Assembly: GCF_022539505.1 (NCBI RefSeq)
Contig: NC_061514.1
Location: 340,240,644 to 340,304,643 of the forward strand
Reading direction: 5' to 3'
DNA: 64,000 nt
Source of the DNA: Lolium rigidum
Lineage: Eukaryota; Streptophyta; Magnoliopsida; Poales; Poaceae
A model generated the notes under the pieces. It was not told where the DNA came from. It did no database searches and saw only the letters and a list, made by a program, of their open reading frames with translations. Shown here piece by piece: positions 43,946 to 54,905 of the stretch. The position numbers and the translations under genes were made by a program. Numbering within the stretch: the first letter of the stretch is position 1; each line of letters opens with the position of its first letter.

Positions 43946-45595
43946 TCATGCTACTGGACTGGGACTGGGACTGGGACTGGGACTGGGAATGTGGCAGCTA
44001 ATTTTCTGTTCATCAGCGACCCTCTTACTACCCTTTAGCTCTTCATCAATGGTCTTGTTGATTATGCTGTCTCTGGACTAATATGCGTTCAAACAGAGAC
44101 TCCATGTGTGATTTCAAGAGGCAGTATAGGGCATTGCAATCAACAAGAAAATAAAGGAAGCTGACCTTTATTCCAATGACCAGCGCTGTTCCGACATTCG
44201 CCACTTGACCTACCCTCTGTGAGCTTCCTTTGTTGTCCTTGAGGCACAATACAGGAACTTGCCTTGTGCTTGCCAGGGTTGGTATGTGTTTTGTTAGCCA
44301 TTTGGGATTGCAATCAGCAGCTATAAGGACAGCCTACAGCACCATGAAAGGACAGATGTCAGTTTTAATGTTCCAGATACAGGTACTGCACACATGGACA
44401 TACATAACACTTGAAATTGTCTTACTTTGAGAATGGTCTCTAGTTGCTTAGTACACCTAATGTATCTAGTGCACACTAATCCCCCCCCCCCCTCCCTCTA
44501 TTTTGGTCCTGACTAAACCTGACGGTATTGAGTCATTAATTTGTTGACGTGACATTCAGAAGTAATACAGTTTAACTGGTGTTTGTGCAGCTTACAGAAA
44601 GTTAGTGTTCAACAAAAGACAATTTTTACACTTATCAGCTGATTTGATATCTAGTGCATCATTTGATACTAAGGTCCAAAGTCGTATGTAAGCATGACTA
44701 GAGAATCTTAGCCATTCAAGAATATTTGAGCAGATACCTATATTATTTGTGTGAAAAGTAACATCTAGAGATGCTGCAGGTAGACCAAACACATTTTTCA
44801 ATATTAGAGGCAATAAATCCACGGCATCCGCATAATCTAATGCAGACGTGCAAATAAGGATTCATTTTCTTCAACCTAACATATGTACAAAATGGAACTC
44901 CAAAACCCATAAAAAAGTTATCTGTAAGGCACAGCTATAGCACGTTAAGAAACAAAAGTAACCTGAAGTGGCACCAAAGGTGCTCTCCGCAAAACTTTAT
45001 GGGTCGATCCTTCACTAGAACAGCCACAATGCGAAGCAACACCAGCAGGCATTCTCTCAAGGACCCTTGTCACATCATTGACCCCGACACAAAATTGTTG
45101 CTACAAGGGCAAAAATCAGAAATACAAACGAACATCAGAATATTTGAATATACTCATGATAACAGAACTACTATATCAGCAGAAAACAAGTAGAAACATG
45201 GTGAAACGAAGCAAGGATGGCAATACCTTCATCCATATCTTTTCTGGCAATCCTCCCCTTGAAGCTTTTGCAACCTCCACGCTCCTAGAGAATAGTGTAA
45301 CTTTTGAATACTAGAATCAAGCAACCGAAAGAAATGTTGAGAGTAACTGTGGTTACCTACTAACCTAATAAGCTTAGACAGCAGTTCATCCAGGGTATCT
45401 CCTCCAAAGTAGTCTGAAGTAACTCTGTTTAGGGTGAAGTACCAAGCGGCCAGTGAACCAAAAAGATACTTGAAGACAAATAAGGCGCGCAGCTACAAAG
45501 GTAACAAACAACACAACAGGGGAAAAAGGGTACACTTGTTCAGCATCTTTCAGCGACTTGATTGGTCCCTCAGGTTTGTTCTTCTTCTTGCCCAT
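43946..45595 (-). CDS. Rpp38/L7Ae-like RNase P/MRP protein, six exons
   Basis: Splicing by GT-AG rules on the minus strand gives one frame of 205 codons. Exons are 45595-45534, 45424-45365, 45284-45227, 45100-44963, 44333-44166 and 44077-43946 (stop), all with matching phases. Residues 1-20 are MGKKKNKPEGPIKSLKDAEQ. The L7Ae-type RNA-binding fold is marked by FCVGVNDVTRVLERMPAG (63-80), AVLIAADCNPKWLTKHIPTL (107-126) and RVGQVANVGTALVIGIK (146-162). That order, G-N/I-x-VTR-x-LE then a late A-x-x-G-x-A, resembles Rpp38/Pop3, a protein subunit of RNase P and RNase MRP (pre-tRNA and rRNA processing, nucleolus). The C-terminus has (Pro-Ser)5. In-frame codons upstream of the ATG (VAPSLVP) leave the start slightly open. 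NHP2-like is the alternative. Confidence 0.78.
43951..43989. repeat. GGGACT hexanucleotide microsatellite in the coding region
   Basis: Five to six GGGACT units on the plus strand, read on the minus strand as AGTCCC, which encode the (Pro-Ser)5 tail of the Rpp38-like protein. Confidence 0.85.
44334..44962 (-). other. Intron 4 of the Rpp38-like gene
   Basis: Longest intron (629 bp). It has a homologue at 33230-33560, a C-run near 44482, and an open segment 44822-44740 (VDLLPLILKNVFGLPAASLD) that could be a remnant of another gene or an alternative exon. Confidence 0.5.
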
Positions 45596-46800
45596 TGGCA
45601 CCAAACTGGGTGCTACCAACTGAAGAGAAGACCTATTAAATGAAGCAGCACAATCAAACAATTATTTCTACCCACAGCAACAAAGGGATAATACGAAGAA
45701 CTTCAAACATGGGACAATAATAATTTCTCTTCCACGCGACACACATCAATACCAAATATTGCACTAACAAAGTTCAGTGCAAACAGAGCATTTTAAGATG
45801 GTATTTTACTAGATGTATATAATTCATTCTACAATCATCTACCAACAGTGGAGGATCCAGTTTAAGTCCGACACAAAACTATGACAGACTAAGTTATCCC
45901 CAAGGTGCACACGAACTATCTAGCAGTGTACATTACAGTTAATACATCCAAGTTTAAGATAAAATAGTAATTTGGTGGAGGCACGACCTCTGGTTTGGGT
46001 ATGCGGAGTTGCCAAAAAAGATTCAACTACAATAGTATAGACATTAAGGCCGAGAACTGGCATAGAATTTGTACTTTATCGAAATAACGTCACGAATGCT
46101 TTAGTTGAATTACAGGAAATCAGAAGAAAAAAACCTTTCGCAGGCCGCAAATTGATTGCTGCAGTATTGCTCTCAGCCTCAGTGGCGGAGCCAGGAAGTT
46201 CAACTTCGATATGTGGATTTACATTTTCCAAAACACTAGAATATAAGACATGAATGTTCAAAATAACGACACCTTAATACAGATTATTCTTAGTATCGAC
46301 AACAACCCCATTATTTTACTTGTGAGAACAAGAGGAAAAGTATAGTTTAACTCTATGATTTTCTTTTTGGAAGCGAGAAATGATGGCAGTATTCTTTACT
46401 TGCATCAACTAATCAAGGATCATCCTCTATTCTAGAATCTAGATTTCTGGACTGGGGAATCAATCATAAAATGGGAAGAAAATCTAAACTGGAACACTCA
46501 CAATGCTGGCGTGCCACTGTTCGTGTGGTCAGAAAGTCCCGGGCGTGTGCCTGCCGATTGCTGAAGTGCCAACTGACGAGCTGCCGTCGGCCTAGGATGA
46601 GCAGGGGCGCGGGCCCGTGGGTTGCGGGCGGGGCGGGACTGTGGGAGAGGAGGGAGGCGGCGCGAGCCGGTGCAGGGCCTTGCGGGCGGGTGCTAGAAAG
46701 CGGACAGGGCGGCGTAGGGGTGCGGAGGTGGTGCACGTGCACCGGCGCTCGCGGTGGCCGCCTTGGTTCCCGATCGTCGCCGCGTCCGGACAGGACGAGT
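45596..46800 (-). promoter_or_regulatory. 5' region of the Rpp38-like gene: 5'-UTR intron and GC-rich first exon
   Basis: TTCTCTTCAG at 45620-45629 (minus strand) is a good acceptor 24 bp before the ATG. CAGCATT then GTGAGTG, with the donor at 46501-46500, is a good matching donor at the edge of a GC-rich stretch (46502-46790). I infer a non-coding first exon there and an ~0.88-kb 5'-UTR intron. The intron body shows no other feature. Confidence 0.4.
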
Positions 46801-49369
46801 AGGGGTGCAAACGAGCCGAACTCGAGCGAACACAGTTCAGCTCGGCTCGAGCTCGATTTGTCCTACGAAGCTTCGAATAAGGTTCGAGCTCGGCTCGCGA
46901 GCTTCGAATAAGGTTCGAGCTCGAGTCGCCGAAGGCTTGATGAACAGGCAAAGCTCGTTAATTTTTCTCATTTTTTGAAACACGCAGCAGCTTGCGGTAG
47001 CGTCTGGAAAGAGTTCGCAGCCGTGGACCTTGTGCTACAGTCCGTACCCTCCAATTACTATTTTATAGCCAGCGACGAGCCTCTTTTCATCTTACGTTAG
47101 CGAGGTGGTACTAAATGACTGTACATGTCTGCCACCGCGAGCGACTGCCAGGATGCTACATTTGATGGGCCGTTCTGTGTAAAACTTTCTTGGACCTGTG
47201 CTGTGTAGAGACGACAGATTGAGAAGTTGGTGAAAATAAATGTGTGAGGAGATCAAAAAATCCCCCTCGCGTCGTCCCCCTCCAGGCGACGCAGGGGGCG
47301 AACCCTAGCGCCTCTCCGCCGCCACCCACCCTCCCTCCCTCTCCGCCGCCACCCACCCACCCTCCCTCCCTCTCCGCCTCGTCGCCCCCGGAGGCCGCAG
47401 CCGGCAAAGGTCGCGCGGCGCCGGTGATGGGGGCGGCGAGGTCTTCTGGTCTCGCGACCGCAGCAGGATGGAGGTCAGTGCTGCGCCGAGGCTTCCCCGC
47501 CGCTCCCCCGCGCCCCTCCCCTAGGCCGCGCCATGCCGCCTGACTACGCCTCCGCCAGCGGTCGCTCTGCTGCGTGCGTCCCCGTGCAGCTCCGGTGCCT
47601 CCCCCGTCGTGGTGACGGGCTACGGCTTGGGATCTGGCTGGATTTCGCCCACAGTTGGAAGGATCCTTGCAGATCGGGAGCTCCGTCCTTCCCCGTTGCG
47701 GTGGCGGGTGTCGGGCCTGGATCTGGCCAAGGAAGGCAAACACCGGCTGGTATGGCTTTGCCTATTTGGTGGGTCTTGCGGTGGTGGAGTTAGGCAGGGG
47801 GCGGCACAGACGGGTCTGTGTCGCCGGCGGCTCAGTAGGGACTGGGCCTTGGCTGCCGGGGCAGGGCCCCGGGCAGTTTCTTGGCGCTGCTCTAGGGCGG
47901 GCGCGTTCGCTGGTGCCTGCCGACGGCTTGCTGCGGTCGCGCGTGGGCGATGTGGTGGTGGCTTAGGTAGCACCTGTCTCTCGCCGCCGCCTCGCCATGT
48001 GCTTGGTGGGGCGATGTGCTTTGCCGCGGACGGTGGGGGCTGGTCCGGGGTGGCATGGATGGTGCCGTACGTGCTCCGGATGCTGTGGTAGGTTAGCGGT
48101 GTGCGGCTCGTGTCGGCGTTGAGTTCGACGTTGGTGACCCGGGGTCTGGGTCACCGCGTTCCCTTGGGCTGGCAATACCTGTTGTGGTGTTGTCGACGGT
48201 GTCGGCTCTGCTTCCCCTCCACGGTCTCATGGTGGTGGCCGGCTTCGGGTTCTGGGTGGGACATCGGCGAAAGCCGTGCAAGGCCTTGGCCTCTGCGGGT
48301 GACGACGACGTCTTCCACGCCGTTTTCCTTCTTGGAGGCGCCACCAATTGCCCCTCCTTTCCCGTAGCTGGATCACGCCCCCATGCCCGACTTGCGCTCT
48401 TCTCCGATGGGACAAGGTTCTCCTCATGGTCTTTAGGCACACCCGCTTTACCTTCCTTGTGCTCGTCGCCGCCGTTGTCTCCCCGGCTTCTTTAACACGG
48501 TGCTCTGCCCGGTTTGGGCGGCCACCTAGCTAGATACCCAGGGGTGGTTTCTTTGGCCGGTGTCATGCCGCGGGCGAGGCCGATGATTTCTTCCTTATGT
48601 CGTGGGACCAATGTGTCGTTGGATAAGTGTCAAGGCTGTGTCTTTTGGGGTGGCGGTTGGGCTAGGGCGAAAGCTTAGCAAGGCCTCGGCCGGTGCGGGA
48701 GACGGCGACGCCCTTGGGTGCCGCTCTCCTCCTTGGAGGCGTCTCCATCAAGCCCTCCCCTTTAGTACCTCGAGGCATGAAGACAACTACGATCTGCCGG
48801 TCATGGGTGCGCTTTGCTTTGGCATGGGAGATTTGTTGGTTCGGGACATTCTTGGCGCCGTGCCCTTGCAACAGTGGAGGCGATCCCTCCGACGAGCTCA
48901 TGCTCTCTGCCTAGTATAGCTAGTGTAGTGTAGCTTGCTTTTATTCCTCTCTGTTGCTCCTTTTGCAGTCATTTGTAAGCTGGTAACCCCAGCGGTTCTT
49001 TGTTTTTCGTTATGGTGTTTCTATCGTTGTACTCCTGGCCGGTTGATGGCTTTGTTAATATAAAGCTGGGCTTTCGAGCCTTCTGTTTAAAATAAATGTG
49101 TGATGAGACATAAATGCATCGTGCGATAGTATTTTATTATTTTTATAAGCTGATTATTAGGCCGACCATGCCATGCGCTAGGCAGGCCTACCATATTTGC
49201 ACTGCATATTTTCTGGATTGCGCGTCGCTACATATCGAACATAAAAAGCTTGCGAGCTTTAATACAGGCTTGAGTTCGGCTTGTTAAGGCCTCGAGTCAA
49301 GCACGAGCCGAACTTTTAACGAGTCAAGTTCGAACGGTTTGACGAGCCCGAATATTTTTGACAGCCCTA
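46800..49369. mobile_element. hAT-type element ends enclosing a retroposon
   Basis: Left end TAGGGGTGCAAACGAGCC with repeated GAGCTCGGCTCGCGAGC-type words (46800-46950). Right end CGGTTTGACGAGCCCGAATA ... GACAGCCCTA (49240-49369), with the matching GCTCG/CGAGC words inverted. This is the style of grass hAT termini. No 8-bp TSD is visible, so one flank may be lost. The right end abuts the F-box pseudogene. Without the retroposon the element would be only ~0.7 kb, non-autonomous. Confidence 0.55.
47248..49088 (+). mobile_element. LINE-like retroposon with 15-bp TSD
   Basis: AAAATAAATGTGTGA at 47233-47247 recurs at 49089-49103, so the ~1.84 kb between was copied in by a target-primed mechanism. 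The body is GC-rich at the 5' side (GGGGGCGAACCCTAGCGCC) and ends TTGTTAATATAAAGCTGGGC then TTTCGAGCCTTCTGTTT. Many ORFs exist on both strands from base composition alone; none has RT or endonuclease motifs. Confidence 0.6.
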
Positions 49370-49834
49370 GATGCCCTGTCCTTCCCGTTGGTATCCATGG
49401 ATGTCATTGTTGGAGCTGGGCGGCACACTTGCTATGTTCAGCACTCATGATGGCATTGTCGTAGATGTTTATGTTATGCATGACTACAAAGCAGAGGTAT
49501 GGGCTCTTGTGCACCGGATAAACCAGTTGGCACTGGAGGCATCACCACAGCTTGATTTACCGGCTAGAACTGTATGCGAGATTGCTGCACTCACAATAAG
49601 CGTGAATTGTTGATCGAGCATCCAGGATGTGTTTTGCATTGTGACCTTGATGGCAAGTTTCTAGGAAAGTTGGAGTGTGATGAAGACAAAGGCAACCGCA
49701 TTTATATTAGACCATTCCGCATTCAGGAGAACATTGTTCCATTCCCTTTATGTGGGATGAAAGAAGATTATGGTGATAGCTGGATGCTAGAAGATGCAGG
49801 AGGTGATGAGATGGAATACTCCATATGGCGGTAG
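49370..49834 (+). pseudogene. F-box gene pseudogene, 3' half
   Basis: Matches the C-terminal ~155 codons of the F-box gene at 51798: YPWMSLLELGGTLAMFS, DVYVMHDYKAEVWALVHRI, then after a frameshift near 49590 RELLIEHPGCVLHCDLDGK and FRIQENIVPFPLCGMKEDY. The 5' half, including the F-box, is absent; the break is exactly at the hAT-type end. 3' flanking sequence is also shared (about 49860-49940 with 53095-53220). Confidence 0.85.
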
Positions 49835-51050
49835 AAATAATGCTTCGTTTAAGTATCATGAGGTGAGGTTCTAGTTTTGATGCGCCTCGGAATATCTTTG
49901 TTATATGAACTGAATATTTTGGCTACAGATTTCAGAGCTATGACATGACGTTTTCGGTAATTACCTGAAGTTGCAAACTATGGATAATCTCTTCTATTGA
50001 ATTATTGCACCTTGTAGCGTTTAATTTAATTCTACTCTATTTCCGTGCCTGAACCAGACATTGAGTCCCAGATGAAATGCATGTAAAATTCCTGAAGCTT
50101 CAAAAGTGAGCTACCACTGAACGATGGGAGCTGACGCAGAGGATTCTCGTTTGCCTTTTTTGGGAAGTACATGGTGCTTGGTGCCTGCATTCAGCCTGAG
50201 ATGTCAAGTTACACGTTTGTAGCTCTCAAAATGCATTCCTATACTTCTATTATACCAGGGAAGTTATAATCCAAAGTCTCTGAATGTGATTGTATGGGGC
50301 AGCACCACCGTCTTGCAGGTGTTTTAACTTCTTACTCCGAGGAACATGTATGACAGCGGCATGGGCAACACTGCCGCTTCTGATTAAATTAGTTTGCGTC
50401 ACCCAAATAAATACAGACAGAAAAGTTAAACCCTTCTTACTTACAAACTGAAGATTCAGTGCTTTTGTTACCATAATTTTACCAATGATATACTGGTAAC
50501 TACGATTTACCTTCATGTCATATAGCTACCGGACTGAATTATAAGCGAACCTTACATAGAAGCTGATACACACAGCGGGTGAAGAAAAGCACCCCTAAGC
50601 ATAGGTAATAAGTACTACATGGTGGCTCCAAGCAGTCGGATTGTCGGAAGCTTAATAGATAACTAAACTGAGCTTTTATATTATGTCCATTTATGTGATG
50701 AGGCAACACAATGAAACCTTACCATGATAGACATACATTACCTTTAACCGGGACTGAGTCTATGTTTCTTTCCTTCCTTTTGTTGATTTTCAACCGTAGT
50801 ATATATAGCTGGACCAGCCCATATGTTTTCATTTTCGTGTTTTTGTGCTGAGTATATACTATTTACCTATATTGTTGTCATGCTAACATTAGGCACATTT
50901 ACCTGTCACACGTAAGAAAAAGGCAGCATGCCCATCATTTTCCTGATGTGTGAAAGGTAAGCAATTGTCCCATACTTTAAAAAAAAATGGTAGAAGATGA
51001 AGCAACGCCAGCGCGGAAGGAATTACATCGATCAATAACAAGGAAACTAA
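49835..51050. other. Intergenic, partly a duplicate of the F-box 3' flank
   Basis: 50380-50620 resembles 53470-53830 (AGAAAAGTTAAACCCTTCTT, ATAGCTACCGGACTGAATTA, CTTACATAGAAG, CCTAAGCATAGG). This extends the F-box tandem duplication. Nothing else seen. Confidence 0.5.
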
Positions 51051-51059
51051 TGATAACTC

Positions 51060-51068
51060 CCTATATAA
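51060..51068 (+). promoter_or_regulatory. TATA box of the F-box gene
   Basis: CCTATATAAA, ~740 bp before the ATG. Splice signals suggest a 5' UTR with two introns: donor GAGGTGAGC near 51212, acceptor TTCTTCAG at 51324, donor AATGGTAAAC near 51411, acceptor TTTTTAG at 51774. Confidence 0.5.
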
Positions 51069-51797
51069 AATTTGCGGCCACTATAACTGGCACCAGCATC
51101 CAAGCCTTCAATCTCATTCTTATAACACCACCTTTTATATTTTTCTCTCCTTCTCTCACGACTGGGGAACCAAATCACACACAATTTCTCATCGGAGTGC
51201 CATCTTCGTCGAGGTGAGCGGCTTTGCGACCATGTTGTCATGTTTCCTTTGGGATGTTCTTCTCCACCTAGCAATTTTTGCAATAAAATCCTCCCACCCA
51301 TCCTAACCCAACTTTTTCTTCAGATACGCCAGGAAGCGCTCACGCCGCCGCTGTTGGGATGCCGCCATAGCAATTTGTTGTTGCCATCTCCCTCCTCTAT
51401 GCATACAATGGTAAACCACTTATGTGTTATTTTCCCAGCTTATTTCCTTGCCTAATAATCTTATTAACCTTGGTAGTGCACACAGAGGGTTGTTGAATCC
51501 ATTGGCATGGTAAAAATTCCTGACTTTTGATATTTGGTTCTCTGTTCGACCAAATAACACAAGTTTTCCATTATTTTTTTACTCAGATCCAACCAAAGTT
51601 TGCAGGAATTTGTGTATGTTTTCAATTATGTCTGAATTTGTCTTGAAGTCATCTGCCCCTTCAATAATTTGACCAAAATTTAAATACTTCTACAAGTGTT
51701 GTAATTTCCATAAATATATCTGTTAAATTATATTCAGAATTTGAACCCTTACTAACCTACCACATATTTTTAGACGGAACTCCAGCAACCAGCCATC

Positions 51798-53063
51798 ATG
51801 CAGAGCATCAATCGTGAGACTGTCCTTGACGACTTGCCCGAGGCGGTCATCATCAAAGAGATACTCGTTAGGTTGCCGGCTGAAGATATCCTCCACTGTC
51901 GTGCTGTCCGCAAGTCATGGCGTCATGCTACCTCCACCAACGACTTCCTCCTCGCACACCACAAACACCAACCGTCTCTTCCGGTCATCGACTTCATAAA
52001 GCGTGAAGGTGAAGTGTGTGAACGCCACCTTTTTGTATTTTGCGACTCTAGTACAGGTGCCGATAGTCGCAAGCTCAACCAGCGGACCATTCTCTGGGAT
52101 CCAGAACGATGCCCCTATATTAACAAACCTGTGATCTATGGTGCCTATGATGGCCTCCTTGTGATCCATGGTGCATGTGATGGACTCCTTGTAGTATCGT
52201 CCAATGGTGAAAATGGATTATTTGACGTCTGCAATCCAAGTACCCGCCAACGTGCTCCCCTACCGCTGCTTTGTGATGATGAACATAGCCTAGCACTACG
52301 AGTTCTCATTGCTGGCTTCTACCAACATAGCGCATCTGGAGAATACCGGGTGCTCTACTCTATTTGGAGAAGGGATGCTGATATTCTCGCTTCCACGGTT
52401 GATTTCCACATCCTTGCAGTTGGATCCAGTGAGTCGAGGTCAATTGGACAACCGCCATTGCAACAGGATTTTCTGGATGGACTCACATGTTCTAAAAATG
52501 CACCGGTCCACAACCACGACAATTTGCATTGGCTTTTGGAATGGTACTATACTGGCCTTGAATTCAGCAACATATTTATGTTTGACACCGTGGTTGAGAC
52601 ATTCCGATGGATGCGCAATCCTCCCCGTCAGTACCCTTGGATGTCATTACTGGACCTGGATGGTGTTCTTGCTATGTGCAGCCGTCACGATGGCGACATC
52701 ATAGATATTTATGTTATGCATGACTACGAAGCCGAGGTCTGGACCCTTAGGCACCGTATTAAACTATCGACAGTGGGGGCACCACCACAGAGCTATTTAC
52801 CGGCTAGAATAATACGCAAGATTGTTGCACTCAATGAGCGTGAGTTGTTAATCGAGCATCCAAGTGGTGTTTCACATTGTGACATCAATGACAAGCTTCT
52901 TGGAAAGATGGAGTGGAATGTACACGAAGGCAACCGCGTGCACATTACTTCGTTCCGCTTTCAGGAGAACATTGTCCCACTCCCTTTCTTTGGGATGCAA
53001 GAAGATCGTGGTCACAACTGGATGCTAGAAGAAGAAGAATATGAGATGCTATATTCCATATGA
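51798..53063 (+). CDS. F-box protein
   Basis: One coding exon of 421 residues. The F-box is at residues ~10-58 (LDDLPEAVIIKEILVRLPAE, DILHCRAVRKSWRHATSTND), which binds Skp1 in SCF ubiquitin ligases. The remainder resembles a plant F-box-associated beta-propeller-like region (GLFDVCNPSTRQRAPLP, YRVLYSIWRRDADILAS, MFDTVVETFRWMRNPP, VMHDYEAEVWTLRHRI). A short internal duplication occurs at about 112-128 (YGAYDGLLVIHGACDGLLVV). No break is seen. A partial tandem copy lies at 49370. Substrate unknown. Such genes expand by tandem duplication in grasses. Confidence 0.9.
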   Translation: MQSINRETVLDDLPEAVIIKEILVRLPAEDILHCRAVRKSWRHATSTNDFLLAHHKHQPSLPVIDFIKREGEVCERHLFVFCDSSTGADSRKLNQRTILWDPERCPYINKPVIYGAYDGLLVIHGACDGLLVVSSNGENGLFDVCNPSTRQRAPLPLLCDDEHSLALRVLIAGFYQHSASGEYRVLYSIWRRDADILASTVDFHILAVGSSESRSIGQPPLQQDFLDGLTCSKNAPVHNHDNLHWLLEWYYTGLEFSNIFMFDTVVETFRWMRNPPRQYPWMSLLDLDGVLAMCSRHDGDIIDIYVMHDYEAEVWTLRHRIKLSTVGAPPQSYLPARIIRKIVALNERELLIEHPSGVSHCDINDKLLGKMEWNVHEGNRVHITSFRFQENIVPLPFFGMQEDRGHNWMLEEEEYEMLYSI

Positions 53064-54100
53064 CCATAGGAATGATTTCTTTTCAGTATGTTGAGGCGGG
53101 GTCCTAGTTTGACGCGCCTCGGTACCTTTGCTATACAAACGCTACAAAGTTACTGTATCAGTGTGTTTGGTTGGCCAGAGTTTTTTTATATGAACTGGAC
53201 TTTTTGGCTCGAGATTTCAATGTATCGGTCCTATGCTATGTTGCAAATTATGGATAATCTATTCTACAGAATTATTATAGTTTTTACCCTTTACTTCCGT
53301 TCTAGTTCTTTTGCCTTGTCTGATTCTTCATGAAGCTTCAACGATGAGCTAGGATACTCCTGATACACAAAGAGCTTGCGTTCAACCTGAAATTTTGAAT
53401 GTAGACTGGTACATGTTTTTTTTGGAGATTATTTGACAATAATAACACCATTTTTTCACCTACATATAGAAAATTGAAGCGGTGTGCATAGAAAAGTTGA
53501 ACCGTTCTTATATATAAACTGGAGATTGAATGCTTAGCAAGCTTGCCGAACTATTCAAAGTATCCAATAGGGCTGATTCAAAAGCATTGCTCCGAAACAC
53601 ATAATTATTGTCGCACTGACAGATAAACAAACTCAGAGATTCACCTTCATGTCACATAGCTACCAGACTGATTATAAGCGCGTGCATAAAAACCTGAATC
53701 TTACATAGAAGTTAGAAGTTGATGCACACAACGGTGGAAGAAGTTAATGATATATAAACATTAGCACTGTGGCGGTGCAGCCAAGCACGCCTAAACATAG
53801 GCAATACTGAAGTACTCCACACAATAATTGCCTACAAGTAGTTGAAACAAAAAGAGCACGGACGAGGGAAGCAGGGCGCTGGGCTGCCATTCGGGCCTGG
53901 TGGCTGCCACTCTATTTTTCTCTAGCGTTCACGAATGGCCGGGGGCAGCCCAAAGGGGCATCTAGCAGCCGCAAACCTTGCTCGAATGCACGTTTTCCCA
54001 CTTTGTAGTTTGCAGATTGTTGATGATGATTAAAGGACAACGCTGAGGATCCTCCGGAGGCTGCAAACTGCCCAGCCTCCGGGTCCCCACAGCTGGATCA
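53064..54100. other. Intergenic stretch right of the F-box gene
   Basis: 53090-53830 is the counterpart of 49860-50620. 53860-54080 has a GC-richer stretch with an imperfect repeat (GGGCTGCCATTCGGGCC, GAATGGCCGGGGGCAGCCC) but no gene. Confidence 0.4.
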
Positions 54101-54591
54101 AACTAATTTGGGCTTCCTATTTTCGTGCTCTCGGTTTCTTAGTTGTACTCAGTTTTTCCCAGCTCCTTATTTTTTCCTTAGTTTTTTCCAGGCCCTTATC
54201 CGAAACCCGCAGAAGGAGGTCGGACGGTAGGATTCCCGTTTAGTTGACCGTTCCGTGCTGACGTGTGGGACCGCATCGTGTGGGGCCACGTCGCGTGGTG
54301 CTGGTAGAAAGGGACCGCGTGGGACAGGACGAGACCGCGTTTGGTTGTACGTGAGCAGGAGCTGGGTTCTGTCTCTCTCGACCCAAATTGGCATATCCCT
54401 TTTTAAGAGCACCTTTTTCCCCTCTTTCTCTCTGTCTTTTTTAACCAAACTATTATCAAATCTAGAGAAGTTTCCATTTTTGTCTTTCTTCAATTATTTC
54501 TTCCTTTTGGTCCTCGTTTTTTGCTCAATATGGCAGCAAATCTAGTACTCCCTCTAGTCCATATTAATGACCTCACCAATCTTGGTTCATA

Positions 54592-54732
54592 TGTACTCCC
54601 TCTTTGCATGTATATAAGATGTTTTGGTTTTTTTTGTTTAATTCATCTACTTTAGTTTGTATCTAGTCTAGGTTTTAGTGTGTAGGTTCACTCTTTTTAG
54701 TTTGAATGCAGTCCACTCTAAAAACATCTAAG
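54592..54732. mobile_element. Possible Stowaway-like MITE remnant
   Basis: TACTCCCTCTTTGCATGTAT then ATAAGATGTTTTGG is the style of grass Stowaway/Mariner MITEs, and AAAAACATCTAA near 54720 could be the other arm. The right TIR is not complete. Confidence 0.35.
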
Positions 54733-54905
54733 CAATCAAGGGCGCTCAACAATCAAGTATAGTACAATAGGGATAGATAATAGGTAGATAATAAGCTGCA
54801 TACAGCAGCCAAAATAAGGTTCTTAGGTTCTTGACAACACCAACATATTAACAACAACAAAATAAAAAGCTGCTTTGCAGCAGCAGCACACGTCCTGGAC
54901 TCCGC

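Noticed and set aside
47156..48919. Several 70-195-codon ORFs on both strands
   Set aside because: They lie in the GC-rich retroposon, overlap in many frames and lack motifs.
50250..50516. Minus-strand 88-codon ORF as a gene
   Set aside because: It lies in sequence duplicated from the F-box 3' flank, where the other copy is not open.
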